A stretch of 64,000 nt of DNA from Micrococcales bacterium 31B (GCA_022803075.1 JAFFTF010000002.1:1-64000); one strand, 5' to 3'; shown: positions 34,815 through 44,565, counted from the first letter of the stretch. Numbers and translations: made by a program. The notes: a model not told the origin generated them from the sequence alone.

Positions 34815-35687
34815 GTGCGATCAAATAATTACCGTTCGTGTTTACGTGTGTCCGTGCGCGGCGAGCACGCAGGGCGCCGCACCGTGACCACCCTCGGCGC
34901 GCTCGCCGTGACCGCCGCGCTGCTCGCGGGCTGCGCCGCCGAGCCCGCCGAGCCCGCCCAGCCCGCGGCCCTCGGCAGCTCGCGCGTCAGTTCGACTCTG
35001 CGCGCCACTGCCTCAATCACCTCCACGGCCACCGACGGCGGCGCCACCTCCCCCGACCCGACCAGCGCCACCCCCGGAGCGTCCGGAACGACCGACCCGA
35101 GCAACCCCACGCCGACGCCTCTTGGCAGCGACAGCCTGCGCATCACCCCCACCAACGCCCCGCCCCGCGACCAGACCGCCGGTCTCGTCGCCAAACCCGA
35201 CGATTCGCTGGCCACCGCCGAAAAACCCGCAGACCAGCCCGCCGCCAGGACCACGCTACCGCTCCCCGCCGAGAAGCCTGCCCCGCCCGCGGCGGCGCCC
35301 GCCATGAAGGCCAATCGGCCGCCCGACCTCGCGGCGTTCCGCATCACGGGCGACGCCGCCCTCGCCGCCAAACAAGACCGGCTCAGCGCTCGGCTCGCCG
35401 CGGCTCCCGACATCCCGGCCGCCGCGGCCCTCGTGCAGGGCAAGAACTGCCACTGGAGCGCGTGGGTCAACGTCGCCTCCACCGTGCAGGCCACGCAGTG
35501 CAGCGACGGCGCCACTCCCCTGTACCTCTTGTTCTACTTCGCGAGCCCCGCGGACGGCGCCACGAAAGACGCCATTGGCCGCGCCACGCTCGGTTCGGGC
35601 CAAGGCAATCTCGTCTACATCAATGCCACCGGCAACTACACCATCGCCATCTCGACGCAATATTTACGGTCGATCACGGTCACATAA
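34815..35687 (+). CDS. Predicted lipoprotein with Pro/Thr-rich linker
   Basis: About 290 aa. The GTG at 34815 lies 6 nt after a TAGTCT -10 box, supporting a leaderless start. The signal region RRTVTTLGALAVTAALLAGC ends with the lipobox LLAGC. A disordered Ala/Pro/Thr/Ser linker of about 140 residues follows, then a small C-terminal domain (KNCHWSAWVNVASTVQATQC, GQGNLVYINATGNYTIAIST) with a possible disulfide. No family is recognised. The architecture, with a lipid anchor, a spacer crossing the wall and a terminal binding-type domain, suggests a cell-surface sensor or adhesin-like role. Confidence 0.65.
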   Translation: MRSNNYRSCLRVSVRGEHAGRRTVTTLGALAVTAALLAGCAAEPAEPAQPAALGSSRVSSTLRATASITSTATDGGATSPDPTSATPGASGTTDPSNPTPTPLGSDSLRITPTNAPPRDQTAGLVAKPDDSLATAEKPADQPAARTTLPLPAEKPAPPAAAPAMKANRPPDLAAFRITGDAALAAKQDRLSARLAAAPDIPAAAALVQGKNCHWSAWVNVASTVQATQCSDGATPLYLLFYFASPADGATKDAIGRATLGSGQGNLVYINATGNYTIAISTQYLRSITVT

Positions 35688-35723
35688 GCGATAGGTTGGA
35701 GACAGACGAACTCTAGGAGTGAC

Positions 35724-36524
35724 ATGCCTGAATCCGCTGTGCCCACGACTACCCAAGCCTTCGGCGTGGTGGGCGCGGGTCTCATTCCCGACACCGACCC
35801 CACACCCAGCGACATCCTGCGCGACGTCGCGGGCGCCCAGGGCCAGTTTCTCGCCGTGCTCGATCAGGTGGGCGAGGCCGGCTATCGCGCCGAGTCCCCC
35901 CTGCCCGGTTGGACCATCGCGCACGTCGTCGCGCACCTTACCGTGGTGGGCGAGGCTCAGCTCGAGCAGGTGCAGCTCGCCGCCGAGGGCACGCAGAAGC
36001 CGTTCTTCGACGGCCGCACCTCCGTGCGCGACGGCCTCATGGAACAGGCCCAGGTGGCCGACTTCGCCGCGGCGAAGGCGCGCTTCGAGGCCGTGTGCGA
36101 GGCACTTAACGAGGCCTGGCCGGTGGGCACCGGGTGGGACGCTCCGGTGGCCTTTCGGCAGGGCACCGTGCGCGACTGCCTGCTGGCGTGGTGGCGCGAG
36201 ACCCGCATTCACACCTTCGACCTCGGCCTGCCGTTCGACGACGGCCAGTGGAGCCCGCATTTTCACGCTCACCTGTGGGAGTTTTTGCGGGTGTGCCTGC
36301 CCGACGACGGCACCCCGGTGAAGTTGCGCGGTCAGCGACCCACGGTCGAGCGCACGTGGGGCGACGCCACCAGCGCGGACGACTACATCCGCATCAGCGG
36401 GTCGGCCCTCGACCTCTCCTTGTGGCTCGGCGGGCGCACACCCAACGACTGGCCGCTCGCAACCCGCGCAGGCAGCCCCGTGCCCCTGCCGGAGCTCGGG
36501 CCGTGGCCCGGCGCCCTCAAGTAA
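35724..36524 (+). CDS. DinB/MDMPI-type (mycothiol-dependent maleylpyruvate isomerase family) protein
   Basis: 266 aa. The N-terminal four-helix metal-binding domain carries LPGWTIAHVVAHLTVVGEAQ and the second His-bearing region WWRETRIHTFDLGLPFDDGQ. A C-terminal domain of the MDMPI_C type follows (ISGSALDLSLWLGGRTP). The family includes mycothiol-dependent isomerases and transferases and is typical of actinobacteria. The start ATG has TAGGAG upstream. No aromatic degradation genes are adjacent, so the name describes the fold, not the reaction. Confidence 0.8.
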   Translation: MPESAVPTTTQAFGVVGAGLIPDTDPTPSDILRDVAGAQGQFLAVLDQVGEAGYRAESPLPGWTIAHVVAHLTVVGEAQLEQVQLAAEGTQKPFFDGRTSVRDGLMEQAQVADFAAAKARFEAVCEALNEAWPVGTGWDAPVAFRQGTVRDCLLAWWRETRIHTFDLGLPFDDGQWSPHFHAHLWEFLRVCLPDDGTPVKLRGQRPTVERTWGDATSADDYIRISGSALDLSLWLGGRTPNDWPLATRAGSPVPLPELGPWPGALK

Positions 36525-36561
36525 GCCGACCTGCGGCACTCCCGCACGGTAAACCACGATC

Positions 36562-36599
36562 AACGCGACGCGAAGCCCTGGACGGGCTCGCGTCGCGTT
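36562..36599. terminator. Long hairpin after MDMPI-like gene
   Basis: AACGCGACGCGAAGCCC/GGGCTCGCGTCGCGTT with a 5-nt loop and one bulged A. It lies 38 nt beyond the stop at 36524. There is no strong U-tract, but it is stable enough to act as a terminator. The rest of 36600-36751 shows no gene. Confidence 0.55.
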
Positions 36600-36751
36600 C
36601 GCGTTACCCAAAGTTTTCGAGGCCGACACCACGCCGTGTGACTTCGCTCCTACGTTTTCGCTCGCTATCGCTTATTGTCTGAAGTAGATCAACGCGCCAG
36701 CCGTCGAGGGTTGCCCACTCATCCACATCGTTTATGCGAGCGGAGCACGCC

Positions 36752-37270
36752 ATGAGTTACGTCGTGATTTATAACAATGGTGGCCACGAGATACTCGGAA
36801 AGGTCACGCTGAAGCACGCTATGACCATGCTCGCGCGCGACGTGGCGCGAGTGCGGACCAGCACCGGCGAGAACTTCGGCCCGTTCCTGCGGCCCACGTC
36901 GCTCGAGTTACAGCGCTACATCTATTCGCGGTGGATCTATCAACGCACGGGCCAAGCCCCGTACTCCAAAGACGCCCTGAAGCTTCGCGATCGGGGCGTT
37001 TGTGCGTATTGCGGGTGCCGCGCCAACACGGTAGACCACGTCGTGCCGCGCTGCCAGGGCGGCACCACGAACTGGCTGAATGTCGTGCTGGCCTGCGAAC
37101 CCTGCAACGCGTTCAAGGCGGGCCGCACCCCCGAGGAGGCCGGAATGACGCTGCGCAGGCCGCCGTACGCGCCGACCTTCAAAGATATCTTCCACCCCCG
37201 GGGCGCACTCATCGCGGGCCGGGCGGGGCAGGAGGGCCCGCGGCGTCCGGCTACTGCAAAGCGGAGGTAA
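36752..37270 (+). CDS. HNH endonuclease
   Basis: 172 aa when started at the ATG 36752 (MSYVVIYNNGGHEILGKVTL), which has GGAG upstream; an in-frame ATG at 36734 adds six residues. The HNH/zinc module is complete: VCAYCGCRANTVDHVVPRCQ then GGTTNWLNVVLACEPCNAFK, giving the two CxxC pairs, the catalytic DH and the Asn. The N-terminal 85 residues are typical of the actinobacterial stand-alone HNH family. These may be housekeeping nucleases of unknown role rather than restriction enzymes. The 3' end overlaps the convergent cardiolipin synthase gene by 20 nt. Confidence 0.82.
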   Translation: MSYVVIYNNGGHEILGKVTLKHAMTMLARDVARVRTSTGENFGPFLRPTSLELQRYIYSRWIYQRTGQAPYSKDALKLRDRGVCAYCGCRANTVDHVVPRCQGGTTNWLNVVLACEPCNAFKAGRTPEEAGMTLRRPPYAPTFKDIFHPRGALIAGRAGQEGPRRPATAKRR

Positions 37271-38762
37271 GCCGCGCCAGGTTGTCGAGCAGCGTCGAGC
37301 GCAGGGGCCGCTGCTGCCACTCGGCCAGCGTCAACTCGCGCGAGTTCTCGCGGTACTCGTCCTGCACCCGCCGCAATTGCTCCACAAACGTGGCCCCCTG
37401 CACGAGCAGCGACACCTCGAGGTTGAGCGTGAACGAGCGCATGTCCATGTTCGAGGAGCCGATGACCGCCACTTCCTCGTCGATTGTGAAGTGCTTGGCG
37501 TGCAGAATGGTCGGCGCGCGATAGCGAAAGATGCGCACCCCCGCCTCTAGCAGCTGCTCATAGTACGAGCACTGCGCGTGATAAACGACGGCCTGGTCGG
37601 CGGCCTCCGAGACGAACAGCTCAACGGCCACGCCGCGGCGCGTCGCGCTCGTGATCGCGTACAGCATCGCGTCGTCGGGCACAAAATAGGGGCTCGTGAT
37701 CGAGATGCGCCGCTGCGCCGAATAGATGAGCGCCAGAAAGAGTCGCAGGTTGTTTTCGCCGTCGAAACCGGGGCCGCTCGGCACCACCTGGCAGTCCACG
37801 AGGTCAGGCCCGGGTGGCAGGGTCAGCGCCTCGCGCAGTTCCACCACTTCGTCGTCGCTGCCGCGCAGCAGTTCGTCGGTCTCCTGGTACCAGTCGGTCG
37901 TGAAGATCGCCTCGACGGCAAGCACCGTGGGCCCATCGACCCGCACCATGAGGTCGTACCAGTGCAGTCCGCGGCGCCGGTTGTTCCACTTGTTGTACGT
38001 GGAGTCGATGAGGTTCTGCGAGCCCATGTAGCCCACGCGCGAGTCGATCACGAGCAGCTTACGGTGATTGCGCAGGTCGGGGCGCTGGTACTGCAGTCGC
38101 CACGGGCGCACGGGCAGCATGTAATGCCACTCGCCGCCCCGCTGTGCGAGAGTGCGCAGCCGGGGCAGCGTGTGGCGGTGAAATCCGGGAATCTTCGTCG
38201 ATGCGATGTGGTCGAGCAGCACGCGCACCTTGACGCCGCGCGACTGCGCGCGCAGCAGCGCCTCAAACACGGGCCCCGTGGTCTCGTCGTAGGCGAGAAT
38301 GTAAAACTCGAGATGCACCTGGTGTTCGGCCTGGTCAATGTCGTGCGCCATGGCCTTGATGGTGGCCTCGTAATTGCCCTGCACGATCACGCGATTGCCG
38401 CCGATCATGGGCACGGCGCCGAGCTCGCTGTTCATGCGGGCGACCGTGTCCATCCACTCCGGGCCGGGGTGCTGCAGGTCGATCTCGGCTGCGCCGTCGG
38501 TGGAATGCATGATGATTTCGTTGATCTCGCGCTGCTTGCGTCGGCGCTTAGCGGGCAGCTTGTTGCTGCCGAGCAGCGCGAACGCGAGGATGCCCACGAA
38601 GGGAATCAAGAAGATCGCCATGAGCCAGGCCACGCTCGTGATGGGGCGGCGATTGCGCGGCACGATCAGCAGCGCGGCCACGCGAATGAGCAGGTCTATC
38701 GCGAAGGCCGCGACGGTACCCCAGCCCGAATCCGTGAAGAGTGAAAAATCGAACGCATTCAT
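37251..38762 (-). CDS. cls: Cardiolipin synthase
   Basis: 503-aa phospholipase-D-superfamily enzyme that joins two phosphatidylglycerols to make cardiolipin in the membrane. Two N-terminal membrane helices (VAAFAIDLLIRVAALLIVP and WLMAIFLIPFVGILAFALLG) are followed by two HKD motifs: NHRKLLVIDSRVGYMGSQN and HAKHFTIDEEVAVIGSSNMD. Full length for bacterial Cls. It converges on and overlaps the HNH gene. Single-gene unit as far as visible. Confidence 0.94.
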   Translation of the reverse strand: MNAFDFSLFTDSGWGTVAAFAIDLLIRVAALLIVPRNRRPITSVAWLMAIFLIPFVGILAFALLGSNKLPAKRRRKQREINEIIMHSTDGAAEIDLQHPGPEWMDTVARMNSELGAVPMIGGNRVIVQGNYEATIKAMAHDIDQAEHQVHLEFYILAYDETTGPVFEALLRAQSRGVKVRVLLDHIASTKIPGFHRHTLPRLRTLAQRGGEWHYMLPVRPWRLQYQRPDLRNHRKLLVIDSRVGYMGSQNLIDSTYNKWNNRRRGLHWYDLMVRVDGPTVLAVEAIFTTDWYQETDELLRGSDDEVVELREALTLPPGPDLVDCQVVPSGPGFDGENNLRLFLALIYSAQRRISITSPYFVPDDAMLYAITSATRRGVAVELFVSEAADQAVVYHAQCSYYEQLLEAGVRIFRYRAPTILHAKHFTIDEEVAVIGSSNMDMRSFTLNLEVSLLVQGATFVEQLRRVQDEYRENSRELTLAEWQQRPLRSTLLDNLARLTSALQ

Positions 38763-38857
38763 CGGGGCGATTCTCTCACGGGCGCCGGGGTGGCGGACGC
38801 CGCGTCCGCCCGCCTTCCAGCGTCGCCCCGTTCAGGCTTCGTGCCGTCCCTTTTTGC

Positions 38858-39358
38858 CTAGTTCCACATCTGCAGATAGGGGTTAGAGCACAGCTCGATC
38901 GCGGTGCCCCACGGGTCGGAGCAGTACACGATGCGGAAGTTCTTCTCGGGGTTCACCACAATGACGTCGCTGGTTTGCGCTCCCCCGGCCGCGACGATGC
39001 GCGCCGCAGTGGCCTCGAGGTCGGGGGCAGTGAGCGCGACGTGATAAATGCCGGGCCGCGTGGGGGCGAACTCGGCGCGTCCGTCGGCCGGCGTCGCGGC
39101 GAACTGAAACAGTTCGAGTCCCGCGCCGTCGGCGAAGGCGAGGTGCGCGAAGCGAATCGAGCCGAAGCCCGCGCCGTAAATATTGGCGGCGGCGCGACCC
39201 AACGGTGAATCGTCCTCGACCATTTCGATGGGCCCGGCCAGCAGGTAGAGGCCGAGGGATTCGGTGTACCAGGCCACCGCGGCGTCCAGGTCGGGAACGG
39301 TCGCGCCCGCGTGGGAGTACGCGACGCTGGGGGTTGAGAGGTCAGTCATGGCGATCAC
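38858..39358 (-). CDS. VOC/glyoxalase-family protein
   Basis: 166 aa, a single vicinal-oxygen-chelate unit pair. The first beta-alpha-beta module is YSHAGATVPDLDAAVAWYTE with a metal-type His. The second module contains GIYHVALTAPDLEATAARIV and ends FRIVYCSDPWGTAIELCSNP, with the metal Glu. It could be a dioxygenase, epimerase or lyase. The start overlaps the stop of the FAD oxidoreductase gene (ATGA at 39355-39358). It is the last gene of the permease-oxidoreductase-VOC operon. Confidence 0.8.
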   Translation of the reverse strand: MIAMTDLSTPSVAYSHAGATVPDLDAAVAWYTESLGLYLLAGPIEMVEDDSPLGRAAANIYGAGFGSIRFAHLAFADGAGLELFQFAATPADGRAEFAPTRPGIYHVALTAPDLEATAARIVAAGGAQTSDVIVVNPEKNFRIVYCSDPWGTAIELCSNPYLQMWN

Positions 39359-41055
39359 TTTCGCTTGAGGGTCGCGTCGGCGACCTGGTTCCAGATTTTC
39401 TTGGCGCGCCCGATCATCACGTCACGCTGCTGCGCGCGGCGCTGCCCGCCGAGCAGGGTCTGCGCGACGATGTGGCCCGACCCACCGCCGAGGCCGGGGC
39501 CGGGGTGGGTCGACGCGCCGATGTGCCACAGGCCGTCCACCTTGGTCTTGTGGTGGGCGCTGGGCGTGGGGCGCCACAGCAGGTTTTGATCGAGCTCGGC
39601 GCTGCCCGAATATGGGTCGCCGCGCCGCGCGTTGGGGTTGGCGGCCTCGAGGTCGGTCGGCGCGATCACCTCGAAGGCCAGGATGCTCTCGCCAAACCCC
39701 GGGGCGTGCCGTTCGATGCGCTCAAAGATGCGCCGCGCGTAGTCGTGCTTGAGTGAGGCGTCCCAGCCGCCGCTCGGGTCGAGCTCGCCCGCGGCGTCGC
39801 CCACGGGCTGGTAGGGCACCTCCTGCAGCTGAATCCAGAGGGTCGCCTGGCCCTCGGGCGCGCGCGTGGGGTCGAGCAGCGACTGTTGGCCCACGACGAC
39901 CGTCGCGTGGCGGGGCAGGAGGCCGGCCTCGGCTTCGGCGCAGGCGATGGCGGTCGTGGCGGACCCGTCGCTGAGGTGCAGCAACGGCACCTCGGCGAGC
40001 CGCGGGTCGCTCCACGGCACGGGGCGGTTCAGCGCCACGTGAATCTGCATCGCACCGCGGCCGTACCGGTAGGCGGACGCCTCGGCGGCCACCTCGGCGG
40101 GCGGCTGCGGCACCAGGTCGCCATAGAGGGCCTGCGGCGTGACGCTCGCGAGCACCGCCTCGGTGGCGTACAGGTTCTCTGGGGTGCCCGGCATGGTGGA
40201 GGCGACGACGCACCCGTAGGCGCGCTGGTCCTTCACGAGCACCTGCGTGACCTCGGCCCCCGTGTAGATGGTGACCCCGCGCTCGCGCAGCAGCGCCTCG
40301 AAGGCGCGCACGAACTGTCCCGCTCCGCCGCGCACGATGGGCAGGCCGAACTGGTGCATGGTGAGCGCCATGAGGGGCAGCATGACGCCGCCGCTCGCGG
40401 AGTCGGGGCTGAGGCCCGCGTGCAGCAGCCAGGGTGCCCACAGGTGGTCGGCCTCGGGGCCCGCGAAGCGCGCCGAGCAGTAATTGCGGCCGCTCGTGAC
40501 GGCGTCGCGCACGAGGGCCTCGATGCCGCGGGCGCGCAGGTTTTTCAGGGTGCCCCACGAGAGATTCATGGCGCCGAGCGAGGTGCCGAGGGCCGCCCCG
40601 CGCAGCTCGGAACCCAGCACGCCGAACACCGTCTGCGCGCGCGAGCCGAGCTCGCCGAGCATCGCCTGATAAGCCTGCGAGTCGCCCGGGGCGCGGAACG
40701 CCGCAGCCGTCTGCCGGGCGTCGCGGTGCGCGAGGGTCACGCTCCCGTCGGCGGCGACGCTACCCGTGACGTAGCCGTCGCTGTTCGCGTACTCGAGGCC
40801 GTGCCGGTGCAGGTCGGCACCGAGCTCGCCGTAGGCCGCGCCCGCCACAAAGAGCGGATGCCACGACGAGTAGGTGTCGTGCGTGAACCCGGGGTGCGTG
40901 AGTTCGCCCGAGGCGATGAACCCACCGATCTGGGGGTTGCGTTCGACGAGGGCCACGCGCTGCCCCGCGCCCGCGAGTTCTGCCGCCGCCACGAGGCCGT
41001 TGATGCCCGAGCCGATGACGATGGTTTCAAACGTTTGGGGCGAACTCGTTTTCAT
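39355..41055 (-). CDS. Phytoene-desaturase-like FAD-dependent oxidoreductase
   Basis: 566 aa. The N-terminal dinucleotide-binding motif is FETIVIGSGINGLVAAAELA followed by LVERNPQIGGFIAS. The C-terminal FAD motif region is HIGASTHPGPGLGGGSGHIV. This matches the CrtI/PYROXD2-like group of amine or desaturase flavoenzymes rather than a carotenoid pathway enzyme, since no crt genes are near. Overlaps at both ends (ATGA with the permease upstream, ATGA with the VOC gene downstream) show tight co-translation. The substrate is probably what the NCS1 permease imports; a heterocyclic or amine compound is a guess. Confidence 0.82.
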   Translation of the reverse strand: MKTSSPQTFETIVIGSGINGLVAAAELAGAGQRVALVERNPQIGGFIASGELTHPGFTHDTYSSWHPLFVAGAAYGELGADLHRHGLEYANSDGYVTGSVAADGSVTLAHRDARQTAAAFRAPGDSQAYQAMLGELGSRAQTVFGVLGSELRGAALGTSLGAMNLSWGTLKNLRARGIEALVRDAVTSGRNYCSARFAGPEADHLWAPWLLHAGLSPDSASGGVMLPLMALTMHQFGLPIVRGGAGQFVRAFEALLRERGVTIYTGAEVTQVLVKDQRAYGCVVASTMPGTPENLYATEAVLASVTPQALYGDLVPQPPAEVAAEASAYRYGRGAMQIHVALNRPVPWSDPRLAEVPLLHLSDGSATTAIACAEAEAGLLPRHATVVVGQQSLLDPTRAPEGQATLWIQLQEVPYQPVGDAAGELDPSGGWDASLKHDYARRIFERIERHAPGFGESILAFEVIAPTDLEAANPNARRGDPYSGSAELDQNLLWRPTPSAHHKTKVDGLWHIGASTHPGPGLGGGSGHIVAQTLLGGQRRAQQRDVMIGRAKKIWNQVADATLKRK

Positions 41056-42524
41056 AGGGTCCTCTCGGTGATGCGGGTGGCGCCGGGGGTGCTGCCAGCG
41101 GCGGCGGCGGGGCCCGACGGGCCACCGGAGCGTCCGGGCAAAATGCGGCGCAACGGCGGGTACAGGGCCAGCACTATCACCAGACTTACCAGGAATCCGA
41201 GGGGCGTGACGCCGGTTTCTGAAAGAACCGACCCGGCCACGGCGGCGACCACGACGCTGATCAGCCCGGCCCAGTTCACGGGCTCGCTATCGGCCAGCAC
41301 GGCGGGCTGCCGCCGCCGCACGATGAAGAAATCGGCGATGATGACTGCCGCGAGCGAGGTGGTGGTGACGCCGAGGATCCCGAGGAAGCTCGCGATGAAG
41401 CCGAGGATGTCGGCGGCGACCATGATCAGGCCAATCACATTGCCGACGATTACCATGCTGAGGCGGCTCGGGGTGCGGCCGGTGAGTCCGTTGACGAGGT
41501 TCGACAGCGAGAGCGAGCCCGAGTAGGCGTTGAGCACCTGGGCCTTCGCCTGCGCGACGTACATGAGCACGAAGCCGAAGATGCCGAAGAGCACGATGAA
41601 GTAGGCGCCGGTGTTGTTCGCGATCATCCAGTTCATCTTGTCGGCGACCGACTCGCCTATTTGCGAGGCCGCCTCGGCGGGGTGGGTCGAGAGAAACTCA
41701 GAAACCAGCGGGTTGCTCGCGTGCACGATGAATGCGCCAACGATCACGACCACGATGTCGATCATGATGGCACCGCCGACGGCCAGAATGCCAACGTCGC
41801 GAGTGCTGCGCGCGTAGCGGGCGAAGTCGGCGTCGACGAGGGCGAGGGCGCCCGCCGAGCCCGCGAGCATCGAGATGACGAGACCGAAGTTGGCGCTCGC
41901 GTCGCCGCCGGGCACGGCGGGGCCCGCCGCGAGCACGTCGCTAACGCTGACTCCGCTGCGCACCATCGCGACCACGGTCATGACAATCACGAGCGCCGTG
42001 AAGGCGATGAGCAGGATGGTCGAGGTGGCCTGCACGATCTTCATGCCGTAGATCGTGAGGATCACCCAAATGACCGTGAGCACGCCGTAGATGACGATCG
42101 CGTTCAGAGTGGTGGGCGCCCAGCCGAGCATGAACAGGGTGCCGTAGTAGAGCAGGGCGTTTTCGAGGGCGAGAAAGCCGAGAATCATGAACGCGAAGAT
42201 CGCCGAGGCGAGGGCCGAGCCGCGCGAGCCGAGGCCGTAGGCGCGTGCCGTGACGGTGCTCGACGTGCCGGAGACGTAGGCGACGTGGCCGACGAGCCAG
42301 CCGAGCACGCCGCCGAAGACGCACACGATGACGCCCGCGAGAATGCCGTAGCCGACTCCGACGATGGCGGTGACGCCGGCCGCGATGGCGATCTGCACGA
42401 GGGTCGAGGCGATGCCGGCTGTGTTGGTCATGAGACCCCAGCCGGAGCGGCGCTCGCTGAGAGGAACTTGAGTGAGCGCGTGGTCTTCTGTGCGCGCGCT
42501 GAGGGAGGAAGGTTCGCTGGTCAT
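41052..42524 (-). CDS. NCS1-family (purine/cytosine-type) permease
   Basis: 490 aa with 12 membrane helices. NCS1 features are the N-terminal PLSERRSGWGLMTNTAGIAS, VSGTSSTVTARAYGLGSRGS after helix 2, and ALVDADFARYARSTRDVG in the middle. Members carry nucleobases, hydantoins, allantoin or thiamine-like compounds with Na+ or H+. First gene of a three-gene operon; AGAGG precedes the ATG. No regulator is adjacent. Confidence 0.88.
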   Translation of the reverse strand: MTSEPSSLSARTEDHALTQVPLSERRSGWGLMTNTAGIASTLVQIAIAAGVTAIVGVGYGILAGVIVCVFGGVLGWLVGHVAYVSGTSSTVTARAYGLGSRGSALASAIFAFMILGFLALENALLYYGTLFMLGWAPTTLNAIVIYGVLTVIWVILTIYGMKIVQATSTILLIAFTALVIVMTVVAMVRSGVSVSDVLAAGPAVPGGDASANFGLVISMLAGSAGALALVDADFARYARSTRDVGILAVGGAIMIDIVVVIVGAFIVHASNPLVSEFLSTHPAEAASQIGESVADKMNWMIANNTGAYFIVLFGIFGFVLMYVAQAKAQVLNAYSGSLSLSNLVNGLTGRTPSRLSMVIVGNVIGLIMVAADILGFIASFLGILGVTTTSLAAVIIADFFIVRRRQPAVLADSEPVNWAGLISVVVAAVAGSVLSETGVTPLGFLVSLVIVLALYPPLRRILPGRSGGPSGPAAAAGSTPGATRITERTL

Positions 42525-42666
42525 GAGGCACCTCTGCGTTGAGATCCAAGGAGTACTTCCGCAGTGTATGTCGCACCCGTGACGAACGTTATTTTTTTAA
42601 CATGTTTTTGCGGACGCGCGCGGGCCGGGTCTCGCGTTGGCACCCGACCCGCGCGTTCAGAGGCCG

Positions 42667-44565
42667 TTACGCCACGGGCCGCGTGCGCTCGATGGCCGCC
42701 TCGCGCACCTGCACGGCGCGCAGACGCTCGACATCAAACTTCTCGCTGCGGTCGAAACCGTAGACGCCGTTTTGCTCTTGGAACACGTCGGTCAACTGCG
42801 TGTAGCAGTAACCAAACATGTGCTCGTTGTCGAGCAGCACGTCGGTGAGGCCCTTAAACCGGCGGTAGAACGCCTCGAGGTCGCGCACGCGGTCGCCGTA
42901 GCCCCACGACGACTCGAGGGACTGGCCGTTCGCGGCGTTTTGTTGCGCCGCGAGTTCGGCGTTCCACCAGATGCCGCCGTACTCGCTCACCCAGAACGGC
43001 TGCCCCTCGTAGGGCAGCGACACCTCGGCGTCGCCCGCGACGCGGTTCACGAACGGCTTGCCCTGCGCGAGACCCGCCTGCTGTTTCGCGAACTTCTTGG
43101 GGTCTTGTTCATAGGAGTGCGAGTCGTACACGTCGAGGTGGCGCAGGCGGTGCGAATAGCCGGACGCGTCGATGACGGGCCTGGTCGGGTCGGCGAGCTT
43201 GGTCGCCTCGTACAGCGCGACCGTGGCGTCGTCCAGCACCGTGATGCGGTCATGCAGGTTCTGGTGCGTCTCGTTGAGGGGGCACCACCCGATGATCGAG
43301 GGATGATTGATGTCGCGCTGCAAGATCTGCACCCACTCGGCCACGAAATTGACCTGCGGCGCCTGGTTGTACCCGGGAATCCCCTGGCCCGAGACGCCCC
43401 AGTCGCCGTACTCGCCCCACACGAGGTAGCCGAGCCGGTCGGCGTGATACAAGAAGCGCTCCTCGAACACCTTCTGGTGCAGTCGAGCGCCGTTGAAGCC
43501 CGCGCGCAGGCTCAGTTCGATGTCGCGCACGAGATCGGCGTCGCTCGGCGCGGTCATAAGGCCGTCGGCGTAGTAGCCCTGATCGAGCACGAGCCGCTGG
43601 AACGTGGGCCGACCGTTCAGCAGCACGCGCTGGCCGTCAATGGCCACGCTGCGCAGCGCGGTGTACGCGTGCACCGTATCGGTCTGCTCGCCGGCCGTCA
43701 GCGAGAGCTCCACGTCGTAGAGGTTGCCCTGGCCGACGCCCCACGGGTGCACGTGCTCGGCGGGAATCGCGAGGTGGAGGCTAGGCGCGAGGTCAAGGTC
43801 AGCGCGCGTGGTGCCCTCGGCGACCACCTCGCCCTCCCACGAAACACGCGCCGACAGCGTCGAGCCGGGAACGTTCTGGCTGATCGCGGCAGTGAGGTGG
43901 ATCGCTCCCTGCGCCAGGTTGGGCAGCATGGTCACGCGCCGCACGTGCGCCGCGCGGGGCACGGCCTCGAGCCACACGGTCTGCCAGATGCCGGTCGTGC
44001 GCGTGTACTGGCAGTGGGTGTTGAGCTCCCACGTGGCCTGCTTGCCGCGGGCCTGAATCGTGTTCTTGTGATCGCGTGCGCGCACCACGAGCGAGTGGTC
44101 GCCGCCACCGGCCTGACCGGCCCGACGCTGCCGACGGGCCGCCAGGGCGTCCGTAATATCGGCGCTGAACGAGCTGAAGCCGCCCCGGTGACGCACCACC
44201 TCGGCGCCGTTGACCCACACCGTGGCGTCGTGGTCGACGGCGCCGAAGTGCAGGATGAACCGCAGGTCATCGCGGCCCTGCCAGCCCTCGGGCAGGTCGA
44301 GCGTGCGGCGGTACCAGACCGATTCGAGAAAGCTGGTATTGCCGATGCCGGAGAGCTCGGATTCGGGGGCGAACGGCACGGTGATTTTGTGCTTGTAGGC
44401 CTTCGTGAGCAGACCGCGCTCGAGGCCCGTGTCGCTGGGGTCGATGGCGAAATCCCAGTCTCCGTTGAGGTTTAACCACTCGGGGCGATGAAACTGGGGG
44501 CGGGGGTGTTCTGGACGGGGGGTGGTGGCGTTGGCATTGAGCGCCGGGCTGGTTTCGGTGACCAC
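42667..44565 (-). CDS. Glycoside hydrolase family 2 protein (beta-glucuronidase/galactosidase-like)
   Basis: 632 aa. The GTG at 44565 has AGAAGG 5 nt upstream; frames further upstream do not look coding. GH2 sugar-binding domain begins RPEWLNLNGDWDFAIDPSDT. The immunoglobulin-like domain follows, and the TIM barrel contains the acid/base Glu in IIGWCPLNETHQNLHD and the nucleophile Glu in FWVSEYGGIWWNAE. No signal peptide, so it acts on glycosides already imported, presumably by the ABC transporter at 46007-49184. An operator-like site at 44654 links it to the LacI regulator encoded immediately upstream. Confidence 0.88.
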   Translation of the reverse strand: MVTETSPALNANATTPRPEHPRPQFHRPEWLNLNGDWDFAIDPSDTGLERGLLTKAYKHKITVPFAPESELSGIGNTSFLESVWYRRTLDLPEGWQGRDDLRFILHFGAVDHDATVWVNGAEVVRHRGGFSSFSADITDALAARRQRRAGQAGGGDHSLVVRARDHKNTIQARGKQATWELNTHCQYTRTTGIWQTVWLEAVPRAAHVRRVTMLPNLAQGAIHLTAAISQNVPGSTLSARVSWEGEVVAEGTTRADLDLAPSLHLAIPAEHVHPWGVGQGNLYDVELSLTAGEQTDTVHAYTALRSVAIDGQRVLLNGRPTFQRLVLDQGYYADGLMTAPSDADLVRDIELSLRAGFNGARLHQKVFEERFLYHADRLGYLVWGEYGDWGVSGQGIPGYNQAPQVNFVAEWVQILQRDINHPSIIGWCPLNETHQNLHDRITVLDDATVALYEATKLADPTRPVIDASGYSHRLRHLDVYDSHSYEQDPKKFAKQQAGLAQGKPFVNRVAGDAEVSLPYEGQPFWVSEYGGIWWNAELAAQQNAANGQSLESSWGYGDRVRDLEAFYRRFKGLTDVLLDNEHMFGYCYTQLTDVFQEQNGVYGFDRSEKFDVERLRAVQVREAAIERTRPVA

